Assembly (NCBI GenBank): GCA_907163375.1 | Contig: CAJQUW010002196.1 | Location: 124,001 to 188,000 of the forward strand | Reading direction: 5' to 3' | Length of the DNA: 64,000 bases | From: Prostheceraeus crozeri | Lineage: Eukaryota; Platyhelminthes; Polycladida; Euryleptidae | Shown: positions 22,730 to 32,620 of the stretch, piece by piece | Numbering within the stretch: position 1 is the first letter of the stretch | How the letters are laid out: each line of letters opens with the position of its first letter | Translations under genes and position numbers: made by a program | The notes under the pieces: generated by a model | What the model was told of the DNA's origin: nothing | Database searches by the model: none | What the model saw: the letters and a program-made list of their open reading frames with translations, nothing else

Positions 22730-24064
22730 ATGGCAACTCAGATTGAAAGCAAATTTAGATCAGACGATCCCCCGTTCGTTAGTTACAATCAAAGAAAGAA
22801 TGACTATATAAGAGTTGCTATGAACCCCGGATCGTCAGGTAGAGTGAATACTGGAGGTGATTTAATTTTTGAAGTTGACAATCAACAAAGTTATTTATAT
22901 TTACCCGATTCATTTTTACACTGTGAATATTCTCTCTATTCTGATGCTGATTTTACAAAACCATTACCTGCTACGGATAATATTACATTAGAAAACAATT
23001 TCTTCCCAAGATTATTCACACAAATGCGTTTAGATGTTGCAACACAAAATATAGAAACAATAAGTGATTCACCTGGTATTATTGATTCAATGCTTCGATT
23101 TGTTACAATAGGTGAAAATACTAAAATGCATGAAATCGAAGGTTGGTTTCCTGATAACCATACCGGCATACTTAAAGATGATTTAACTCAAACTGGAACA
23201 GATGCAGCAGGAATTGGGAAAGATGTAGAAAACATAGTGAAACAGTTAAACAGTACACAAAATAGCTCATATCAGAAAAGACGTAATTTTAATAATAAAA
23301 GTAAACAAACTGTTGATTGGTCATTATCTCCGTTATTCGGTTATTTGGATTACACTAAAATATCATGTCAATTGAAATTCAAACTCATAGTTCATCGTAC
23401 TTCAAATAATGAAGCAATATTTTATGGAAAGGCTGGGAAGAAAGCATACCTAAAAATTGATAGACTTGAATGGTGGGTAAAACATATTACTCCTAGTTTA
23501 GAGGTTGAAACAACTATTACGAAAAGATTAAATACGAACAAACCAATTCCAGTAAGTTTTATGAAGCGTACTGCGAGTTCTGTCACGTTTTCTGAACAAA
23601 GATTTAACTGGCATTTCACAAGGACATCAAATACTCCAAGATATTTTTTACTCACTCTTCAAAAGAATGAAACACCTAGTTTTGATAAGAACAATAGTCT
23701 TCTCCATATTAATTCAATTCCAAGTTTACAAATTTCATTAAATCAAACACGTTATCCTATTGATCCATTGATATTTCATAACACCAATAATCAGTTTATG
23801 GAAGGATATGATGCTTATAGAAATTTGTGTCGAGAATTTGGAGTAGAAGCACAATTAACTCCTGTAGATTGGAAGAATTTATATCCTGTTTTATGCTTTG
23901 ATTTAAGTGCACAATCGGAAGATATTATTAAGAATGGTTGTGATGTGACAATTAATATTGGAAAGACAAATTCCACAACCTCATTGATGGCTTGTGGTTT
24001 ATTGCTAGAAGACGCCGAATATTCTATTGAAATTCTTAATGGAAAGATGGCTAGGATAGGCTAA
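22730..24064 (+). CDS. Major capsid protein (double jelly-roll)
   Basis: 444 residues, intact, starting at ATG 22730. The sequence is rich in beta strands with long loops: an N-terminal DDPPFVSYNQRKNDYIR segment, LIFEVDNQQSYLYLPDSFLHCEY near residue 50, and late strands such as FNWHFTRTSNTPRYFLLTLQ and a C-terminal SLMACGLLLEDAEYSI. Length and layout fit the Polinton type 1 capsid protein that forms the hexon-like trimers of the icosahedral shell. It sits between two small virion protein genes, as usual. I see no frameshift or stop, which makes it one of the best preserved genes of the element. Confidence 0.85.
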   Translation: MATQIESKFRSDDPPFVSYNQRKNDYIRVAMNPGSSGRVNTGGDLIFEVDNQQSYLYLPDSFLHCEYSLYSDADFTKPLPATDNITLENNFFPRLFTQMRLDVATQNIETISDSPGIIDSMLRFVTIGENTKMHEIEGWFPDNHTGILKDDLTQTGTDAAGIGKDVENIVKQLNSTQNSSYQKRRNFNNKSKQTVDWSLSPLFGYLDYTKISCQLKFKLIVHRTSNNEAIFYGKAGKKAYLKIDRLEWWVKHITPSLEVETTITKRLNTNKPIPVSFMKRTASSVTFSEQRFNWHFTRTSNTPRYFLLTLQKNETPSFDKNNSLLHINSIPSLQISLNQTRYPIDPLIFHNTNNQFMEGYDAYRNLCREFGVEAQLTPVDWKNLYPVLCFDLSAQSEDIIKNGCDVTINIGKTNSTTSLMACGLLLEDAEYSIEILNGKMARIG

Positions 24065-24121
24065 AGCTTCTGAACAAAAATGATCGGCTAAAGCCCAAGA
24101 CTATAAATTTTTTATTAAAAA

Positions 24122-24595
24122 ATGGCGCAAGTGAATAATAAAACGGTTGAATTAAAACTACGTAACATCATTGACAAAAATACCCCTAAAACTATTACGA
24201 TTGACAAAAAGAAGTATTACATAAGTAAACCAATGATAGAGAATATTAAATTACAAGAAGAAAAGAATGGTGGAATTCTCCCATTAATTCCACTAATAAT
24301 AGGAGGTATAGCAGCAGCAGGAAGTGTTGCAGGTGGGACAGCTGGTATTGTCCAGGCAGTAAATAAAAATAAATCAGAGAAGGCAGCATTAGAAGAACAA
24401 AAACGTCATAATAGGGAGTTAGAGAAAGCGGCTAGGGGTGAAGGAATATTAGATAATTTCATTAGTAAATGAAATTTAGTTGATGAAGGGAATCGAGTTC
24501 TTAAAAATGTACTACATAATATTGATGATTTAATTGAAATAAAAGAAACAAAAGATGGATCTGGCATATATCTAAATCCTAGTATGGTGCGATAA
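24122..24595 (+). pseudogene. Small virion protein with hydrophobic core, tail cut by in-frame TGA
   Basis: 116 codons, then TGA at 24470-24472, then 40 more in-frame coding-like codons to TAA at 24593-24595 ending with GSGIYLNPSM, a Gly- and aromatic-rich end common in these proteins. Residues 49-80 are a Gly/Ala/Ile-rich hydrophobic stretch (LPLIPLIIGGIAAAG) followed by a basic helix. It resembles the small core or membrane-active proteins next to capsid genes in Polintons. The start ATG follows TTTTTTATTAAAAA. The TGA may come from CGA (Arg) by C-to-T change. Confidence 0.65.
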
Positions 24596-24756
24596 GATTT
24601 AATGCGTTGAAACATTTGCGATAAAATCATTCTATCAAAAATTCTTACACGGATAGTTTTGTGTAAGAGTTGTAGAACAAAAATATACTGCTAGTGAAGT
24701 GTCAAGAAGTATGCCTTTAATACAAGCATTTTAAATTTCTCGATTGGAGTTGGAAG

Positions 24757-25332
24757 TTAAGCACGTTTTCTTGAGTTTGCTTCGGCTGTTAAATATCTTA
24801 AATTACTCCAATTACATACTTTTAACTTTTCTTTTTCAATTCTAAGATCAAACATATCTATGGGAAGAAAGTGATCTATTTGAAGTTCTCCTATGTATGC
24901 ATTAGGAATAAAACATGGTTTGGTAAACTTAAGCCATTCAATAAGAAAATCAAATTGACATCCTAATAAATGTAAAGTTGTTTCATCTTTTATAATTTTT
25001 TGGGTATTAAATGCTCTACTAACTCTTCTACGAACATTTTCTTGTATTCTGAAATTCTCATCCATTTTTCTTCTATCTCGTCTAAACTGATTTTTTCATT
25101 GTTTATAATTTTCATTATATGACTTAGTGTAAGTCTTAACATCTTCTCTTTCTCTTCGTTCTTCTTCAGCTATTCTATGTCGTTCTTTTACTTCAGGTCG
25201 TTGATTATAACTCTTCTTGGAAAGACAAACACATGATTTACAATCAGAACGAAATCTAATTTTAGTAATATCAAAATAGAATTGATTCAATTATTTTTCT
25301 TCACCACATTTGGAACATATTTGCATCTCCAT
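24757..25332 (-). pseudogene. HNH homing-type endonuclease with two in-frame stops
   Basis: From ATG 25332 the frame reads a CSKCGEEK knuckle, TAA (25293-25291), then a CKSCVC second Cys pair, TGA (25098-25096), then the HNH core: IDHFLPIDMF, WSNLRYL and EANSRKRA, ending at 24757. The three pieces share one frame, so only two nonsense changes separate them. The two CxxC pairs would bind zinc, and the IDH and N residues form the metal site of the nuclease. It lies on minus between a capsid-row gene and PLA2-integrase. Such HNH genes are common in phages and giant viruses as selfish or co-opted nucleases. Confidence 0.8.
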
Positions 25333-25384
25333 TTTTGTCTTTAAGTAAAAAATTTATGTTTAACACTTTTTTATATTATAAAAA

Positions 25385-26611
25385 ATGTCTTTGGATAAAC
25401 TTAAATTTTCTAATTTAGATTTATTAAATTCTAGCCTAAACCAGAACCGCTGCTATAATGGAGGTGACATACAAAAAGCATTAGAAAACTTTCCTGGTTT
25501 TATTTGGGCAAAGTATAAAGGTGAAAAACATATTCCAAATCATAATTTTACTGGCCCCGGCACAAGATTAGATTTAAGACTAGATGAGAATAATAATCCA
25601 AAACCAGGTGAAGAACCAGTAAATAGAGTAGATGCCGCAGCTTATAGACACGATCTAGCTTATCGAAATCATGAACTAAGTTCTCGACATGAAGCAGATA
25701 AGATAATGATTGAAGAATTAGATAGTATTCAGAATCCTTCCTTTAGAGAAAGAATTGAAAGAATGCTTGTTAAGAAAGCTTTACAAGCAAAAATGCTTTT
25801 TGGTCAGGGGTTAGATGAAACCTACGCGTCTTAAATTCACAAGGAATACAGAAAGCCGAAATATCTATTGAAGGTAAAAGTATTTAATAGAGATGATATT
25901 TGGAGTGCAGATCTAATTAATATGCCTAATGAAAGAGGGTTTAAGTACGTATTGACCGTTATGGATTTATATACACGATACGCTTGGGTAAAGCCTTTAA
26001 AAAACAAAAGTGGTCTGTCAGTTAAATATGCGTTTGAAGAAATCTTTAAAGAAAGTAATAGAACACCAAAGAAGCTATTCGTTGATAAAGGGTCTGAGTT
26101 TTATAACAGAAATGTAAAGCCACTATTTGAAACCGTTTATTCAACTGAAAATGCTGGAAAGGCTGCAGTAATAGAGCGATTTAATAGATCATTAAAAAAT
26201 AAATTATTCAAGAAATTCACTGAGCAAGGTAATCAGAAATGGTTGAAGATATTACGAGGAATTGTAGATCAGTACAATAATAAAGTTCATTCAGGTATTG
26301 AAGAAACTCCAAAGAATGCTTCTGGCGATCCTGATTTGATACGAAAGAAAATATTCGAAAATAATTATTCGAATGAGAGTAATCCGAATTTACAGAAACG
26401 TAAGCCGAAATTTAAGATTGGAGATAGAGTTAGAATATTTAAGTATCAGAGTAAATTTGAAAAAGGTTTTGTTGGCTATTGGACTAAGGAGACATTTGAA
26501 GTTTGTAAAATAAACCAAACTTATCCGATTACTTATGAAATTAAAGATTTAGATAATGCGGAATTCAGAGGGAGATTTTATGAAAACGAATTACAAATAG
26601 CCCAGCTTTAA
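25385..26611 (+). pseudogene. Phospholipase A2 domain in frame with retroviral-type integrase, separated by one TAA
   Basis: Codons 1-149 encode a parvovirus VP1u-like PLA2: Ca-loop FTGPGT (residues 55-60), PVNRVDAAAYRHDLAY with catalytic His89-Asp90, and HEADK. TAA at 25832-25834 is followed in the same frame by IHKEYRKPK, the usual start of Polinton integrase, and then the rve core with D,D,E in IWSADL, FVDKGSEF and VIERFNRSLK. A C-terminal domain (FKIGDRVRIFKY ... WTKETFEV) follows. The integrase part has no ATG of its own near its N-terminus. Either a PLA2-integrase fusion was broken by a stop, or the integrase start was lost. PLA2 would breach endosomes and integrase inserts the DNA. Confidence 0.85.
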
Positions 26612-26694
26612 CCTTTAGGTGGCGCTCTAGCTAGCTTCGTTTGAACTTTAATTACAGTAATTGGAACTAACGTTTTTTCGGGAATTAAATTCCC

Positions 26695-27123
26695 TTATTC
26701 AACTCCCTTATTCAATTCTAACATATTATCAAGAAATGGTACTCCTTTTTGTAATTTATACGAAACATATAAACATAATTGACAACAGTAAGTTGTTCCT
26801 GGTTTTTGAATTTGAAATGTATTATAAATTCCATTTCCAAGTAATTCTTTGACTTCATTTGTTGGAGGCAATCCATAAGAGTCGAAATAGTAATTATCTC
26901 CATTTTTATTTCTATGTCCCGCTGACCAATGTACTCCTTTTTGTTCTGACGTGTGAAGATTTGTTACAAAACTTACAGTTGGCTTATTTTTAATCAATTG
27001 TAATTCGTCTCTCATTAGGACATGAAAATTCTTTATTCCTAATCGATTAGCGATTTTCTTTAGGTCGAAATTTGTCGTGGTTTGTTTGCCATATATTTTT
27101 AAGAACTCAGTCAGACTTGTCAT
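26695..27123 (-). CDS. Adenovirus-type maturation cysteine protease
   Basis: 142 residues, intact. Catalytic residues are visible in order: His in GVHWSAGHR, Asp in YYFDSYGLPP, and Gln plus Cys in FQIQKPGTTYCCQLCLYV. This is the Ulp1/adenain-like fold that processes virion proteins during maturation in Polintons and adenoviruses. The ATG is preceded by an A-rich stretch. It is convergent with the integrase (83 bp apart). Confidence 0.88.
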   Translation of the reverse strand: MTSLTEFLKIYGKQTTTNFDLKKIANRLGIKNFHVLMRDELQLIKNKPTVSFVTNLHTSEQKGVHWSAGHRNKNGDNYYFDSYGLPPTNEVKELLGNGIYNTFQIQKPGTTYCCQLCLYVSYKLQKGVPFLDNMLELNKGVE

Positions 27124-27956
27124 TTTTCATAAAATAAATTGTTTCTATTATATTCCCGTAAATGTGAAATTAAAAACAACACATGGATATTTCAATTTGG
27201 GTATATGTATATTTACAAAATGCATCTGCACAAGTCTACAAATATTGCACGAATATTTGTATTACGAATTTTCGTTCTACAGTAAAATAAAATAAAATAA
27301 AATCAGCTACTACTATCTAACTTCTTTACAACAATCGTCTACTAACTATAATATTACAAATTGCATGAACCATATGTCCACGCGTGGACGAGGTTTCATT
27401 GGATGAGAGAAAAATGACGTCATATAACAACATAATGAAAATGATTGATAACAAAAGCTTTCATATTTCCGAAGACAATCTTCTAACAATGAGTCTTTTA
27501 AGGAATCCACAAATTCATGTCGGGTGGATAAACACGTCGCTAATTGATGATGAAGGTTGTCAATCTTTTCGCCCCTTTCCCTTTCTTTCGTTTCTTTCAC
27601 GAGTAAGCGTTTTGTCTTTCTTCTCCGTTTTCTTTCCTTATCAAAAAATGCAGGGTTAAAAATAATAGGAAATTTACCCATTTGTTGAATGATAAAAGTG
27701 TTATATTCTTGTCATTGGAAATATATCGTTTTGAAATTTCTGCAAATAACTCCGGAAACACAGCAATAATGTTTGACTGCTCTTCGATAACTTCTTGTGT
27801 CATGACTGAACACAGCGGCGCACACGATACAACGACAGAAGAGAGAGAAATGAAACAATACAGCTGGCAGATGCTTTGACGTCATGCAGTTGTGCTGACG
27901 CGCTGGTAAGAATTAAAACAACTTGCCTAACGTACAACTAAAATCTAATTGTATCA
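27124..27956. other. Right subterminal region of Polinton 1, weak coding traces on minus
   Basis: Two overlapping minus frames (27803-27597 and 27681-27346) look as if one frame continues into the other near 27655. The first starts MTQEVIEEQSNIIAVFPELF and the second is very basic (KERKRRRKTKR) and ends in hydrophobic and Cys-rich sequence. No family recognised. A frameshifted accessory gene is possible, but chance frames cannot be ruled out. The rest is non-coding, with a TAAAATAAAATAAAATAAAA tract near 27284. Confidence 0.35.
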
Positions 27957-28455
27957 TAAAGCTGTAGCAACAACAGGAATTGTAAGAACACCAGATGAAA
28001 TGACAATAGTGAGAGCGCCTAAAGAAATTGTTTAAAATGCTCCAACGCCTTGTGTCACATTCTTAACTATCGCCCATCTCTTTCTTAATTTATCATAATG
28101 TTCTAATCTTAACAATAGTTGCGCTTCCTTATCTTTCATGTACCTGACTCTATCTTTATGTTTTGCTATATCCATTTCATATGATAATGAAGGATATAAA
28201 GGGGCTGATGGTTCTTTTGTTTTTTCATCTTCCATTTTTAAATGAATATTTTTGTTCATATTCATTTTGTTTTTGCCAAATTTTAGAATGCCCCTATTTT
28301 GCATTTTTGATTTGCTAAATTTCAGGAGGCCCCTATTTTTGCATTTGGATCAAGGTTTACCTCAGGTAGGATTCTGATTTTAACAATTTTTTATAAGTTA
28401 TCAAGGGGGTCTAATTTTAACAATTTTTTATAAATTTCAGGAGGACCCTAATTTT
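27957..28455. repeat. Extra inner copy of the right terminal repeat
   Basis: It is nearly identical to 29016-29510 and in the same orientation, so the right end of the element has two terminal-repeat copies about 1.06 kb apart. This copy stops at TAATTTTA near 28455 and runs straight into a 0.55-kb repeat unit. It holds another copy of the 90-codon late-domain frame (28304-28032, minus) with the same terminating TAA. Confidence 0.85.
28032..28304 (-). pseudogene. Truncated copy of the late-domain frame (inner TIR)
   Basis: A 90-codon frame almost identical to the start of the gene at 11930, including PSAPLYPSL and the terminal TAA. The hydrophobic half is missing because the repeat ends about 75 bp later. 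It exists only because the gene starts inside the terminal repeat. Confidence 0.75.
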
Positions 28456-29006
28456 AGGGCTGAGGAAGGGCTGAGCCCCCTTAAAAATTACACGTAGGTC
28501 TACTCGTAGTAGCTCCAAAACCTCCAGTCAGACTATAATCTAATTCATCTATATCAAACAATACAAAACAAATATTTCCTAAAAATTTCAGAATGACTTC
28601 TTTTTAATTACCATCCACGTGCATATTTCTCCTGTCACATGACTCTTGATTTCTTGCTATCTTTATTTTATAGCAAAAGAATGGTCAAAGAGCCTGTTGC
28701 AGAAAGATAAAATAGGAGAATAAAGTTACTAGGACAAAGCGAGGCGCTAAGCCAAGTATGTAGTCGCCAATGGATCAGTAGATTTGCTACCGATCTGTCG
28801 CATATGCAGACTAGCACTTGGCCCAAATCCACCGAGCGCTTCAATCGACACTCCCAAGAAATCGTACGCAGGTATCAATTGCTGGAAATTTAGCACCTAC
28901 TTATCCTCTGCCTGTTTAGCTACTGAGCCTGGCTTCGTATTGGCTGTTGAGAGATGGTTCGAGGCTAGAGAATCACGGCATATAAAGTCCCGCATCAAGT
29001 GAGCTT
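28456..29006. repeat. 0.55-kb repeat unit inside Polinton 1 right end (copy 1)
   Basis: Nearly identical to 30741-31278, outside the element. On minus it encodes a decayed fragment (GVSIEALGGFGPSASLHMRQ and neighbours) that I know as the C-terminal domain attached to reverse transcriptases in many invertebrate retroelements. It separates the inner and outer terminal repeats. Confidence 0.8.
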
Positions 29007-29015
29007 ATTGTATCA

Positions 29016-29704
29016 TAAAGCTGTAGCAACAACAGGAATTGTAAGAACACCAGATGAAATGACAATAGTGAGAGCGCCTAAAGAAATTGTTTAAAATGCT
29101 CCAACGCCTTGTGTCACATTCTTAACTATCGTCCATCTCTTTCTTAATTTATCATAATGTTCTAATCTTAACAATAGTTGCGCTTCCTTATCTTTCATGT
29201 ACCTGACTGTATCTTTATGTTTTGCTATATCCATTTCATATGATAATGAAGGATATAAAGGGGCTGATGGTTCTTTTGTTTTTTCATCTTCCATTTTTAA
29301 ATGAATATTTTTGTTCATATTCATTTTGTTTTTGCTAAATTTCAGAAGGCCCCAATTTTGCATTTTTGATTTGCTAAATTTCAGGAGGTCCCTATTTTTG
29401 CATTTGGATCAAGGTTTACCTCAGGTAGGATTCTGATTTTAACAACTTTTTATAAGTTATCAAGGGGGTCTAATTTTAACAATTTTTTATAAATTTCAGG
29501 AGGACCCTAATTTTACATTTTGATTTGTTAAATTTCAAAAGGACCCTATTTTAGCTGTTTTTTATAAATTTCAAGAGGCCCCTAATTTTGACAATTTTTT
29601 TATAAATTTCAAGAGGACCCTAATTTTTTCATTTTTGCATCTACCTGGGTGTGGGATCCGGTGCTGAGCGAAGCGATGCGCCGGATCTTATACCTATAAC
29701 TACT
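29016..29704. repeat. Right terminal inverted repeat of Polinton 1 (outer copy)
   Basis: Inverted copy of the left terminus, about 30 bp longer because of one extra internal minisatellite unit. It contains the truncated late-domain reading frame (29363-29091, minus). Confidence 0.9.
29091..29363 (-). pseudogene. Truncated copy of the late-domain frame (outer TIR)
   Basis: Third copy of the same 90-codon frame, differing at a few residues but keeping PSAPLYPSL and the same stop. The downstream membrane part is absent. Confidence 0.75.
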
Positions 29705-29710
29705 GACGTC
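29705..29710. repeat. Right target-site duplication of Polinton 1
   Basis: GACGTC directly follows the CT terminus at 29704 and pairs with TACGTC at 11613-11618. Confidence 0.75.
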
Positions 29711-30180
29711 AGTGTGATCAATAATTCTATCAAAAATGTTCGCAAATATTGTGGTGCTTTCTTTTTCATCTATTTGCACTGCATATACAAATTCATCTGG
29801 ATTTTTGTGTTGTCTGTTTTGGAGATGCTGTCGGCTTTGCTGATATTGCTCTTGTCTTAGTCTGTCATGATTCACTCGTTGTAGCCGCTCTTGTTGACGC
29901 TGTTGCTGACTTCACTTTTCAGAAATGTCGTCCATTTTTATTACCATCGTAGAGATCGTTGCTGTGCGATCTATTTAGTATTGTGCTTCATAGTCTGATT
30001 CAGCAAATTCAGAGACAAATTTGATTTTTTTTCCTTTTAGTTGTCTTTCTAAACTTCCGATTTCTTCATATGCTTTTGATAGTTCTTCTTCACTTCTTCT
30101 TTATCTTATCACAAGTTCTCCATTCTTCTTATTATCGTCTTCAATTTCAGTTTTGAGAGTATCTGTTAGTGACATGCCTC
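29711..30180 (-). pseudogene. Decayed coding cluster at the Polinton 1 insertion site
   Basis: Reading minus from about 30176, a coiled-coil-like frame (starts MSLTDTLKTEIEDD, ends ESDYEAQY) has one in-frame TAA. A second frame starts MDDISEK near 29937, has an in-frame TGA and continues through Gln/Arg-rich helices to DEFVYAVQIDEKES and FDRIIDHTDV, where the Polinton interrupts it. Family unknown. It may be a host gene or an older mobile element. The left flank of the Polinton continues the frame for only a few codons. Confidence 0.4.
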
Positions 30181-30740
30181 CTGTAGTGACTGTAGGGCCT
30201 CGCTACAGCGATAAAAATAAGAAGTCGATCACATCACTCGGTTTTAGGCCTTCCTCAAGTTTAATTGCATTAGTTTATATTGCTGCGGAGGGTTAGGATT
30301 CAGTGTTAGGTACCGGTACCTTGTTGATGTAGCCTACATCGCTGTGGCATCTCCATTTTCTATTACTTCATATCAATCTATTTTTTTGTATCAACCGGAG
30401 TTTCCAAGTGTTAAAAAGCAATATAAGGTTTTGAACCAGGCACATATATACGTACATTGCCAATGAGAACATATTATTATTATTATGGAACTTAATGAAC
30501 TGTCTCCGATTCGACGAGAGAAATTTCAATCTCATTTCCCATTCACATTTGCTATCTCATACATAACATTTGTAGCACACTGTACACACTAGACTCGAGA
30601 CATTTCACTACGCCGACAATAACAACTTGCCATCCAATCAGCGACCGTTAGTCCGTTGAAAATAACTTTAGAGGGAGCTGATGCGTGTAACTTGTTCTTT
30701 TCGTCCATGGCATGCAGGCACGCGGGAACAGGGGGGCTAG
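30181..30740. other. Intergenic DNA
   Basis: No gene recognised. Short low-complexity stretches only (ATTATTATTATTATGG near 30472). Confidence 0.5.
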
Positions 30741-31340
30741 GAAGGGCTGAGCCCCCTTAAAAATTACACGTAGGTCTACTCTTAGCAGCTCCAAAACCTC
30801 CAGTCAGACTATAATCTAATTCATCTATATCAAACAATACAAAACAAATATTTCCCAAACATTTCAGAATGATTTCCTTTTAATTACCATCCACGTACAT
30901 ATTTCTCCTGTCACATGACTCTTGATTTCTTGCTATCTTTATTTTATAGCAAAAGAATGGTCAAAGAGCCTGTTGCAAAAAGATAAAATAGGAGAATAAA
31001 GTTACTAGGACAAAGCGAGGCGCTAAGCCAAGTATGTAGTCGCCAATGGATCAGTAGATTTGCTACCGATCTGTCGCATATGCAGACTAGCACTTGGCCC
31101 AAATCCACCGAGCGCTTCAATCGACACTCCCAAGAAATCGTACGCAGGTATCAATTGCTGGAAATTTAGCACCCACTTATCCTCTGCCCGTTTAGCTACT
31201 GAGCCTGGCTTCGTATTGGCTGTTGAGAGATGGCTCGAGGCTAGAGAATCACGGCATATAAAGTCCCGCATCAAGTGAACACCTTTCGCGACTGCCACCA
31301 GGGAGATCCAATCGAGCCGTTTGCCATCCAATCTCACTGT
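30741..31340 (-). pseudogene. Retroelement C-terminal domain fragment (copy 2 of the 0.55-kb repeat)
   Basis: The minus frame 31337-31023 reads MRLDGKRLDWISLV ... LMRDFICRDSLASSHL ... VSIEALGGFGPSASLHMRQIG. This matches my memory of the domain that follows reverse transcriptase in abundant invertebrate retroelements (RPDG...WD.T...T.A.S). The copy inside Polinton 1 (28456-29006) lacks the first part. No RT motifs are nearby, so only a tail fragment is present. Confidence 0.6.
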
Positions 31341-32600
31341 TCCTGGTGATTCCAGGATCGCAGGAATTTCGATAGAGCGTAGAGCTTTAGAAATGAATTG
31401 ATGGTCAGGAACAGGAGACTGTTACTAATGGTCATGGTGAAAAATTCACTGTCTCTTCTTTATATTTATTGACCGATGGTAAGCTAAAATTAGTATAAGC
31501 AATAAAATGCCAACGCTTCGTGCCACTGACACTGCGAATGGTCAAAGGCACCATTCGGTGACCCAGTCAACTATCCAGCATTTTCGTTTTTAGACTTTGC
31601 TGCTTTCTTAGCCATAGAGCAGGTTTTTACTAAATTGTGAAGTCAGAGATGCTAATTCTATGAACTTGTATATCAATAAGTGATTGGAGATGCATTAATT
31701 GTTGTTCAACGGCACAATGCAAATAAGGATTCAGTGCGTATAAAGTCGCCTGCAGTAAAGGAGCAAGCTCTCTATAAGATTACTATTAGTTGCTACAGAA
31801 ACGAAATAGGTTCCATGAGACAATGATGTAAATTTGCAGTAATGAAGTAAATTTTAATGGTTACAATTTTCAAAAAAATAGCAATTTTTGAGAGTTAATG
31901 ATTTTCCAACTTTTGCTAGGCCTAAATTAATATCACTCCTCCCTGAACGAACTGTGTTAGGCATTACTGCATTTTCTGCTAGTGAAAGATGCTAAATACT
32001 AGAACAGCAAAAACAATGAATGACACCATCACTAGTTCATTGTAAAACACCTTCAATTTCCGGCACGTTAAATAGTACATTGTGATATTTAACTATATAT
32101 TTTTACAAGGTAGAAGTAAACTACACCACAAAAATTGAAGCTACAATGAGTTGTCTTCTTATTCCAACCTTCGAGTGTCATATCCACCAGCATAGTAACA
32201 CATTACATGCGTGCTTGTAATGCAGTAATCCTGTACATTAATAAACAAGCGTTTTAAAAATTTATCAAAACAGGAGAATTTGTGGGGAAAAATCCGTGCT
32301 TCCTAACCATTGAAATAATCAGATCTTCAATAAAACCAAAATAGATGTATATTTATATCTACAATGGCATAACATAAGTTGGATTGACACGCATGCTGTT
32401 GCGAAGCGCATGTCTTACTTTGGAGAGTCAGGTGCCCTATTTGCCACTTAGAGCCAGAAAAATAACACTTTCCCTCAAGGTATTTACCAGCAGCTCACGG
32501 CAAAATATCTTAGGTGAGAGTAACATATAAAAATAAGATTACCTCGAGGAAATTTCCATCAGATGTGAAGGAAAATTGCTGCCTTCAGCTACATCAGGGT
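31341..32600. other. Intergenic DNA left of Harbinger transposase
   Basis: No gene recognised. It may contain the left end of the Harbinger element, but I could not define its terminal repeats. Confidence 0.45.
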
Positions 32601-32620
32601 AAATCAGTTATTTCAACGAC

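Larger units (their letters stand above)
11619..29704. mobile_element. Polinton/Maverick element 1, complete with both termini
   Basis: An 18,086-bp element bounded by terminal inverted repeats that begin AGTAGTTATAGG and end with the reverse complement. It is flanked by TACGTC on the left and GACGTC on the right (5 of 6 match). Six-bp target duplications and AG...CT ends are typical of Polintons. It carries the diagnostic set: protein-primed PolB, retroviral-type integrase, adenovirus-type cysteine protease, packaging ATPase, double-jelly-roll major capsid protein and penton. The PolB frameshifts and several in-frame stops show that this copy is decaying. Gene order is mostly structural genes on plus, with replication genes and the protease on minus. 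Confidence 0.93.
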
